Both the position numbers and the translations under genes were made by a program. Below, piece after piece: positions 1-5,644 of a DNA stretch of 5,644 nt. Within the stretch, counting starts at the first letter, position 1. Every line of letters starts with the position of its first letter. The stretch covers positions 1 to 5,644 of the forward strand of contig CAMEQX010000104.1 of NCBI GenBank assembly GCA_945933905.1, read 5' to 3'. The notes beneath the pieces were generated by a model that ran no database searches, was not told the origin of the DNA, and saw only the letters and a list, made by a program, of their open reading frames with translations. The DNA comes from an uncultured Clostridia bacterium (GTDB taxonomy: Bacteria > Bacillota > Clostridia > Oscillospirales > Ruminococcaceae).

Positions 1-13
1 CATCTACTTCGTC

Positions 14-55
14 AACTGCATTACGGCAGGCACAAAGCCTAGCCGTAACGCAGTT
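14..55 (-). other. Long hairpin, possible structured RNA or extragenic palindrome
   Basis: Bases 14-31 pair with 37-55 around a five-base loop (32-36). The stem is 18 base pairs with one bulged base at 41 and one non-Watson-Crick position (20 with 49). That odd pair is A-C if the plus strand is transcribed but G-U if the minus strand is, which favours a minus-strand RNA. No U-tract follows on either strand, so it is not a simple intrinsic terminator. It lies beyond the terminator of the kinase gene, so it may belong to the leader of the next minus-strand gene outside the window, or be an extragenic palindrome. I recognise no RNA family with confidence, and no coding region is visible in 1-112. 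Confidence 0.5.
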
Positions 56-112
56 TCCTAGTATCTGAAGACTTCTCGGCGGACTTGGGGAATGCTTTAG
101 GTGTTTTGGGAT

Positions 113-150
113 AAAAAATCCCCCGTGATTGATTTCACGGGGAAGATTTT
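113..150 (-). terminator. Rho-independent terminator of the hybrid histidine kinase gene
   Basis: CCCCGTGA (121-128) pairs perfectly with TCACGGGG (135-142) around a six-base loop. On the minus strand the stem is followed by a run of T's (complement of the A-run at 113-118). It begins 25 bases past the kinase stop codon. The flanking A-run and T-run can pair further with a small bulge, so the element could also act on plus-strand transcripts. Confidence 0.9.
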
Positions 151-167
151 TGTTTGATTTTTCTTGC

Positions 168-2693
<2,526 letters not shown>

Positions 2694-2696
2694 TTT

Positions 2697-2701
2697 CTCC
2701 T
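2697..2701 (-). promoter_or_regulatory. AGGAG ribosome-binding-like sequence overlapping the amber codon
   Basis: On the minus strand the order is TAG GAG AAA ATG. AGGAG overlaps the stop codon that ends the PocR reading frame and lies three bases before the kinase ATG. The spacing is shorter than the usual five to nine bases, so initiation here would probably be weak or depend on ribosomes terminating at the TAG. Confidence 0.4.
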
Positions 2702-2880
2702 AATCGGGCTCCTCGGCGAGAACCTGTCCGCCGATAAAGCTTCCTATCATTCGGTCGCCGAGCATAATCGGCGCGGCGAAATCAACAAGGTTTGCTTGAC
2801 AGAAATACGAGGTCGGCTTTCCCTCGTTTGTGTGTATGACTTTTCTGGCCGTGTTTATCAGCACGAAGGCGTCCGACGTC
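2700..2880 (-). pseudogene. PocR-type sensory domain remnant, same frame as the kinase, ended by TAG
   Basis: Reading the minus strand from about 2880 gives roughly 59 residues ending in GGQVLAEEPD and then TAG at 2702-2700. GKPTSYFCQANLVDFAAPI and the GSFIGGQVLAEEPD block match the core of the PocR ligand-sensing domain as I know it (typically a C-H-A/x-G-L-V-D-F-A-A-P-I stretch, then G..GGQVL...PD). The sequence after the TAG, EKMREVAKEIGVDEEAF, is the normal continuation of that domain and stays in frame. This indicates one ancestral PocR-kinase gene interrupted by a single-codon nonsense change (for example from GAG, AAG or CAG). The N-terminal roughly 100 residues of the domain are absent. 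The open frame runs on to 3005, but upstream of about 2880 it no longer resembles PocR and overlaps plus-strand chemotaxis-like sequence. A recoded or read-through TAG is a less likely alternative. Confidence 0.7.
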
Positions 2881-3228
2881 GTTACGGGACAGGCAGGGCT
2901 TATCGAGCAGTTTGTCGAGAATTCGGATACGCTTCTGCGGCGGATATCAAAAAGCTCCTCTCCCAGCCCAACAACCCCGAGTACATAGACACGGCGCAAA
3001 GCCATAACCTCCGCTAAGGACGGCTTCTATAACGGCGGCGCTTTCCTTTCGGGTATCAACAACAATGTCAAGATTATTCAAAACATCGCAAGCAAAACGC
3101 ACCTTCTCGCGATAAACGCGTGAATCGAGGCTACGCGCGATATGATAAACGAGCTTGACGGCTTTATCGGCAAAAATATGGAAACCGTCAAGGATATCAA
3201 CGATATCGTTTCAAGATTTGAACGCTGA
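2881..3228 (+). pseudogene. Methyl-accepting chemotaxis protein remnant, stop and frameshifts
   Basis: The clear part is 3052-3228. It reads a helix containing NNVKIIQNIASKTHLLAINA, then TGA at 3121-3123, then IEATRD and a C-terminal helix ending in VSRFER and TGA (3226-3228). The IA.+T.LLAINA.IEA+R string is the hallmark hairpin tip of the MCP signalling domain (usual form IA.QTNLLALNAAIEAAR). The expected GRGFAVVA segment after IEAAR is missing, so there is a deletion as well as the stop. Upstream, 2881-2955 reads AGLIEQFVENSDTLLRRISK in the same frame, and another stretch about 2937-2997 (KKLLSQPNNPEYIDTA) is open in a different frame. These look like coding remains joined by frameshifts, but that part is an inference. 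The remnant begins where the opposite-strand PocR fragment ends. It carries its own terminator at 3244-3275. Confidence 0.6.
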
Positions 3229-3243
3229 TAATTCAACAAAAAC

Positions 3244-3275
3244 GCTCCTCGTCAGCCGGCGGGGAGCTTCTCTTT
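3244..3275 (+). terminator. Terminator of the chemotaxis-protein remnant
   Basis: GCTCCTCG (3244-3251) pairs with CGGGGAGC (3260-3267) around an eight-base loop, with one G-T wobble, and is followed by TTCTCTTT. It lies 15 bases past the TGA of the remnant on the plus strand. The U-tract is interrupted, so strength is uncertain. Confidence 0.6.
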
Positions 3276-3280
3276 ACATA

Positions 3281-3310
3281 ACAAAAACGCCCGCCGAAAA
3301 GCGAGCGTTT
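3281..3310 (-). terminator. Rho-independent terminator of the rplM-rpsI operon
   Basis: On the minus strand AAACGCTCGC (3310-3301) pairs with GCGGGCGTTT (3294-3285), with one G-T wobble, around a six-base loop. The stem runs into further T's (complement of the A-run 3283-3287). It starts 21 bases past the rpsI stop codon. Together with the terminator at 3244-3275 it separates two converging transcription units. Confidence 0.88.
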
Positions 3311-3331
3311 GTTTTGCAGTGTGGAATGGGA

Positions 3332-3730
3332 TTAGCGCTTCGAGAACTGCGGAGCACGGCGAGCTGCCTTCAAGCCGTACTTCTTTCTTTCCTTCATTCT
3401 CGGGTCACGAGTGAGGAAGCCTGCCTTCTTGAGTACGGGACGAAGCTCGTCGGAGTACTGAAGAAGCGCTCTCGAAAGACCGTGGCGGATTGCGCCTGCC
3501 TGTCCGGTTACGCCGCCGCCTGCAACGGTGCAGATGATATCAAACTTCTCAAGAGTATCGGTGAGCGCGAGAGGCTGACGAACAATCAGCTTGAGGGTGT
3601 CAAGACCAAAATAGTCGTCGATATCTCTTCCGTTAATGGTGATGGAACCGCTTCCGGGATACACTCTTACGCGTGCTACGGAGTGCTTTCTTCTGCCTGT
3701 TCCGTAGTAGTAAGGTTTAGATTCGTACAT
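3332..3730 (-). CDS. rpsI: 30S ribosomal protein S9
   Basis: A 132-residue protein of normal S9 length. It is recognised by [14 protein letters not shown] near the N-terminus, GRDIDDYF, the glycine-rich [16 protein letters not shown] stretch, the RALL segment, [14 protein letters not shown] and the C-terminal [14 protein letters not shown]. The basic C-terminal tail of S9 reaches the P-site tRNA in known ribosome structures, and the terminal Lys-Arg is intact. The start is fixed by AAGGAGGG at 3737-3744, six bases before the ATG. It is the second gene of the rplM-rpsI operon. The rplM stop lies 12 bases upstream and overlaps the S9 ribosome binding site, so the two are probably translationally linked. 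It ends with TAA. Confidence 0.98.
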   Translation of the reverse strand: MYESKPYYYGTGRRKHSVARVRVYPGSGSITINGRDIDDYFGLDTLKLIVRQPLALTDTLEKFDIICTVAGGGVTGQAGAIRHGLSRALLQYSDELRPVLKKAGFLTRDPRMKERKKYGLKAARRAPQFSKR

Positions 3731-3742
3731 AAAAAGCCCTCC

Positions 3743-4171
3743 TTAAAACTTGTAATCAACCGGCTTCTGAGCCGCGTTCTTGTGCTCTGCACCCGCATAG
3801 CAGCGCAGTCTGGTGAGAGCTTTTCTTCCGAGCGTGGTGTTGGGAAGCATTCCGTTTACCGCGAGCGTCATCGCTTTCTCGGGATTTTCCTTCATCAAGG
3901 TGCCGTAGTTTACTTCCTTGAGGTGTCCAATCCAGCCGGTGTGCCATCTGTAAAACTTCTTCTCCAGCTTCTTGCCGGTCAGAACTGCCTTCGAGCAGTT
4001 GATGATGATAACGTGGTCGCCGCAGTCGCAGTGAGGCGCGAAAGTCGGCTTGTGCTTTCCTCTGAGCAGGTGAGCGGCGGTTGCGGCAACGCGTCCGAGC
4101 GGCTTTTCAGCAGCGTCCAGAACGTACCAAGCGCGCTCAACTGTCTGTGCGTTAGGCATATAAGTTGACAT
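3743..4171 (-). CDS. rplM: 50S ribosomal protein L13
   Basis: A 142-residue protein of typical L13 length. It begins MSTYMPNAQTVERAWYVLDA and carries LGRVAATAAHLLRGKHKPTF, the DCGDHVIIINCSKAVLTGKK segment, FYRWHTGWIG and NGMLPNTTLGRKALTRLRCY, all characteristic of bacterial L13, an early-assembly protein bound to 23S rRNA. The start is supported by AGGAGG at 4180-4185, eight bases before the ATG. It is the first gene of the conserved rplM-rpsI pair, transcribed from a consensus promoter at 4233-4261 through a leader of about 55 bases. It ends in TAA, inside the rpsI ribosome binding site. Nothing unusual is seen in the protein. Confidence 0.98.
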   Translation of the reverse strand: MSTYMPNAQTVERAWYVLDAAEKPLGRVAATAAHLLRGKHKPTFAPHCDCGDHVIIINCSKAVLTGKKLEKKFYRWHTGWIGHLKEVNYGTLMKENPEKAMTLAVNGMLPNTTLGRKALTRLRCYAGAEHKNAAQKPVDYKF

Positions 4172-4195
4172 TGTTTTTTCCTCCTGTTAATATTG

Positions 4196-4212
4196 ATGTG
4201 TTTTCTACACAT
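4196..4212 (-). promoter_or_regulatory. Small hairpin in the rplM leader
   Basis: ATGTGT (4212-4207 on the minus strand) pairs with ACACAT (4201-4196) around a five-base loop, inside the predicted leader between the transcription start (about 4226) and the L13 ribosome binding site. L13 leaders that mediate autogenous control are known in Firmicutes. Whether this short AT-rich hairpin is such an element cannot be decided by eye. Confidence 0.35.
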
Positions 4213-4232
4213 TTTTACAATCAACAAAAGTC

Positions 4233-4261
4233 ATTATACAAGATTTCTTTCCATTTGTCAA
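4233..4261 (-). promoter_or_regulatory. Consensus sigma-A promoter of rplM-rpsI
   Basis: Read on the minus strand, TTGACA (4261-4256) and TATAAT (4238-4233) are separated by exactly 17 bases. Both hexamers match the housekeeping consensus fully. Transcription should start near 4226, giving a leader of about 55 bases before the L13 ATG. A strong, apparently unregulated promoter fits a ribosomal-protein operon. Confidence 0.93.
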
Positions 4262-4300
4262 GCACTTTTTCCCGCAAATTTCAAATATATCACATTTTCT

Positions 4301-4350
4301 TTGCATTTCTCTCAATTTCTCTCTATTTTTCTCTGTTTCTCGCAATTCAT
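4301..4350. repeat. Pyrimidine-rich stretch with T-tracts phased every ten bases
   Basis: Five successive ten-base units each end in a T-rich hexamer (ATTTCT, ATTTCT, ATTTTT, GTTTCT, ATTCAT) preceded by CT-rich bases. The period equals about one helical turn, so the A/T tracts face the same side of the DNA and could bend it. The block sits 40-90 bases upstream of the rplM -35 box and about 100 bases upstream of the divergent metal-operon promoter. The rest of 4262-4451 shows no gene and no other clear site. Confidence 0.5.
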
Positions 4351-4451
4351 TTCATTTTTCTTGAACTGTACAAAATAGCGAGATATCGGGAGAAATAGTT
4401 TGATTTCAAGTGGGAATGTGAGTTATTTTGAAAAATCGCCCGAATACGTTC

Positions 4452-4480
4452 TTGACAACGAATTAAAATAGAGTTATAAT
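4452..4480 (+). promoter_or_regulatory. Consensus sigma-A promoter of the metal-resistance operon
   Basis: TTGACA (4452-4457) and TATAAT (4475-4480) match consensus fully with a 17-base spacer. The expected start is near 4487, about 46 bases before the regulator ATG. A perfect promoter is typical where expression is held down by a repressor rather than by promoter weakness. Confidence 0.92.
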
Positions 4481-4492
4481 ACAATCAAACGA

Positions 4493-4508
4493 TTGAACAG
4501 TTATTCAA
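4493..4508 (+). promoter_or_regulatory. Candidate ArsR/SmtB-family operator
   Basis: TTGAA (4493-4497) and TTCAA (4504-4508) form an inverted repeat with six bases between them, just downstream of the -10 box and over the predicted start site. An overlapping TCAA-ACGA-TTGA inverted repeat (4485-4496) extends the symmetry. CadC/SmtB-type regulators are known to bind AT-rich palindromes of TTCAA/TTGAA or TGAA character at this position. Self-repression by the adjacent gene is the natural reading, inferred from position and symmetry only. Confidence 0.55.
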
Positions 4509-4532
4509 ATGATAAAACGAGAGGGTGAGAAA

Positions 4533-4889
4533 ATGATAGGTGAAATTCCGCACTGCGAGCTGCTTCACGCGCATCCCGAGAGCATCGAGAAAATCCGCGG
4601 GAATATGCCCGACGAGGACGCGCTGATTGATTTGTCGGAGCTTTTCAAGGTCTTCGGGGACTCCACGCGGATTAAAATTCTCACGGCGCTTTCATACGGA
4701 GAGCTTTGCGTGTGCGATATCTCGACTGCCGTGGGTATGACGAATTCTGCGGTTTCGCATCAGCTCAAAATCCTCAAAAACGCAGGACTTGTGAGGTTTA
4801 GGCGCGAGGGAAAAACCGTGTTCTACTCGCTTGCCGACGACCACGTTATCACGATTTTAAAGCAAGGTCTTGACCATATCAACGAGTGA
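4533..4889 (+). CDS. ArsR/SmtB-family metal-sensing repressor (CadC/ZiaR-like)
   Basis: A 118-residue winged-helix repressor predicted to bind its own operon promoter and release it when metal is bound. LFKVFGDSTRIKIL precedes the ELCVCD motif (Cys59, Cys61). The recognition helix is NSAVSHQLKILKNAGLV, and the wing is RREGKTVFYSL. Two known metal-site types look complete. The alpha3N set is Cys59/Cys61 plus the N-terminal Cys8 with nearby His7, His12 and His14. The alpha5 set is Asp102, His104, His115 and Glu118, with the spacing of SmtB Asp104/His106/His117/Glu120. This points to Zn, Cd, Pb or Co rather than arsenic. The ATG at 4533 is chosen because GAGGGTGA at 4521-4528 precedes it. An ATG at 4509 would add eight residues but lacks a ribosome binding site and abuts the putative operator. 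It is the first gene of an operon with the methyltransferase (13-base gap) and metal ATPase. Confidence 0.93.
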   Translation: MIGEIPHCELLHAHPESIEKIRGNMPDEDALIDLSELFKVFGDSTRIKILTALSYGELCVCDISTAVGMTNSAVSHQLKILKNAGLVRFRREGKTVFYSLADDHVITILKQGLDHINE

Positions 4890-4902
4890 AAGGAGATTTT
4901 CT

Positions 4903-5505
4903 ATGGCTACTTTCTGGGACAGAGTTGCGGGGCTTTATGACACGATTGAACTCACCAACGGCAAGGTTTACCGCGAAATGTGCGCGATTACACGCCGCCT
5001 TGTGCCGAACGGAGCAAAGGTTCTCGACTGCGCTGCGGGAACGGGAGAATTGTCGTTTGCGGCGGCGGTGAGAGCGGAGTCGGTTCTCTGCACGGACATT
5101 TCGGAAAATATGCTCAAAACCGCAAAGAAAAAGGCTGCGGCGCGCGGCAAGGACAACGTTTCCTTTGCCGAGAGAAACATTTTTGATTTGCAGGAAGCGG
5201 ACGAAACCTATGATATCGTCATCGCGGGAAATGTTCTTCATCTGATTGACAACCCGCAAAACGCTGTGCGGGAGCTTTACCGCGTGCTGAAAAAGGGCGG
5301 GAAGCTGCTTTTGCCGACTTTTCTCACAAAGGGCAACGGAGAAATGATGCTCAAAATCTACGCGAAGCTCGGCTATAACGCTTCGGCAAGCTATTCCCCC
5401 GAAACGTACAAGGAAATGCTGAAGTCCTGCGGCGTGGGGAGGCTTCGCACAAAGCTGATTGACGGGTTAATTCCGTGCTGCTATGCGGTTATCGAAAAAG
5501 TGTGA
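4903..5505 (+). CDS. Class I SAM-dependent methyltransferase in a metal-resistance operon
   Basis: A 200-residue soluble Rossmann-fold methyltransferase of UbiE/Methyltransf_11-25 style. The N-terminus FWDRVAGLYD is typical of that group. Motif I is VLDCAAGTGEL (residues 40-50), the acidic end of strand 2 is Asp65 in CTDISENML, YDIVIAGNVLHL (103-114) is the motif IV/post-II region, and LYRVLKKGGKLLL (125-137) follows the usual core. The substrate is not evident. Cysteines at 27, 43, 63, 176, 192 and 193 include a Cys-Cys pair near the C-terminus, but I do not see an ArsM-type arrangement. The start is set by AAGGAG at 4890-4895, seven bases before the ATG. The regulator stop is 13 bases upstream and the ATPase start is 17 bases downstream, so it should be co-induced by metal. 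Function in metal detoxification or stress is inferred from location alone. Confidence 0.88.
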   Translation: MATFWDRVAGLYDTIELTNGKVYREMCAITRRLVPNGAKVLDCAAGTGELSFAAAVRAESVLCTDISENMLKTAKKKAAARGKDNVSFAERNIFDLQEADETYDIVIAGNVLHLIDNPQNAVRELYRVLKKGGKLLLPTFLTKGNGEMMLKIYAKLGYNASASYSPETYKEMLKSCGVGRLRTKLIDGLIPCCYAVIEKV

Positions 5506-5522
5506 TTTGAAAGGAAATTGCT

Positions 5523-5644
5523 ATGAAAAAGACGTTCAAACTAATTGACCTCGACTGCGCAAACTGCGCGGCGAAAATGGAAGACGCGATAAAGAAAATC
5601 GACAGCGTCAAAAGGGCGACGGTTAGCTGTATGACGCAGAAAAT
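5523..5644 (+). CDS. Heavy-metal-translocating P1B-type ATPase, N-terminal HMA domain (partial)
   Basis: The first 40 codons of a gene cut by the window end. The protein starts MKKTFKLIDLDCANCAAKM, with the paired cysteines Cys12 and Cys15 in a DLDCANC motif. It continues to KKIDSVKRATVSCMTQK, the first beta-alpha-beta part of a heavy-metal-associated (HMA) domain. DLDCANCA is the form I associate with Cd/Zn/Pb-exporting CadA/ZntA-like ATPases of Clostridia rather than copper CopA (usually GMTCAAC). A lone HMA metallochaperone cannot be excluded because only the N-terminus is seen. AAGGA at 5511-5515 lies seven bases before the ATG, and the methyltransferase stop is 17 bases upstream. Co-transcription with the CadC-like repressor supports a metal-export ATPase. 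Confidence 0.85.
   Translation, partial: MKKTFKLIDLDCANCAAKMEDAIKKIDSVKRATVSCMTQK

Noticed and set aside
1..100. Resemblance to known riboswitch or ribozyme cores: AGTTGACGA beside the hairpin on the minus strand and TTCTCGGCGGA on the plus strand recall glmS, and CAAAGCC on the plus strand recalls a c-di-GMP-I aptamer.
   Set aside because: The two glmS-like strings lie on opposite strands and the AGCGCC cleavage-site core is absent. The CAAAGCC bases are taken up by the loop and stem of the long hairpin, and the remaining conserved c-di-GMP segments are not visible. A covariance search with more upstream sequence would decide.
3155..4168. A 337-codon plus-strand open frame across the S9 and L13 genes.
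   Set aside because: It is antisense to two unmistakable ribosomal protein genes, and its predicted protein has no recognisable features.
4361..4390. Possible additional promoter (TTGAAC with a TATCGG-like -10).
   Set aside because: The -10 match is poor, and a perfect promoter for the same operon lies 90 bases downstream.
4509..4532. Alternative upstream start (ATG at 4509) for the ArsR-family regulator.
   Set aside because: No ribosome binding site precedes it and it directly abuts the inverted repeat thought to be the operator. The ATG at 4533 has a good GAGGGTGA site.
4870..4902. Alternative upstream start (ATG at 4870) for the methyltransferase, which would overlap the regulator gene.
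   Set aside because: The extra 11 residues do not resemble the family N-terminus, and AAGGAG is ideally placed for the ATG at 4903.
4903..5505. Assignment of the methyltransferase as an arsenite methyltransferase (ArsM).
   Set aside because: The protein is short for ArsM and the cysteine arrangement expected for arsenic binding is not apparent. The linked regulator and ATPase point to divalent metals.

Overview
The window looks like chromosomal DNA of a Gram-positive anaerobe of the class Clostridia, most likely an Oscillospiraceae/Ruminococcaceae-type genome. This is inferred from strong AGGAGG-type ribosome binding sites, two fully consensus sigma-A promoters, an rplM-rpsI pair, PocR-type sensory sequence and a Clostridia-like CadC/SmtB regulator next to a CANC-type heavy-metal ATPase. 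The taxonomic guess rests on protein style only.

Layout. Positions 1-112 hold no gene but carry a long hairpin (14-55). A rho-independent terminator (113-150) closes a large minus-strand gene (168-2693) for a cytoplasmic hybrid histidine kinase with HisKA, HATPase, degenerate receiver, true receiver, HPt and a duplicated C-terminal helical module. In the same frame upstream of its ATG, across one amber codon, lies the middle part of a PocR-type ligand-sensing domain (2700 to about 2880). The kinase therefore seems to descend from a longer PocR-kinase protein that has lost its N-terminus and acquired a stop. Head to head with it, on the plus strand (about 2881-3228), is a broken methyl-accepting chemotaxis protein remnant followed by its own terminator (3244-3275). 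The area 2700-3230 is a patch of gene decay or rearrangement.

Next, on the minus strand, is the housekeeping operon rplM (L13) - rpsI (S9), 3332-4171. It has a perfect promoter (4233-4261), a short leader with a small hairpin, good ribosome binding sites and a terminator (3281-3310). The 361-base divergent intergenic region (4172-4532) also holds a pyrimidine-rich stretch with T-tracts spaced ten bases apart (4301-4350), which may be curved DNA.

From 4452 onward, on the plus strand, is a metal-resistance operon. A perfect promoter overlaps a candidate operator and is followed by an ArsR/SmtB-family metal sensor (both alpha3N-type and alpha5-type ligand sets visible), a class I SAM-dependent methyltransferase, and the first 40 codons of a heavy-metal P1B-type ATPase cut by the window end. 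The likely logic is that metal (Zn/Cd/Pb class) releases the repressor and induces the exporter. The role of the methyltransferase in this cassette is not evident from sequence and is the most interesting functional question. I see no complete novel defence or mobile system in this window.
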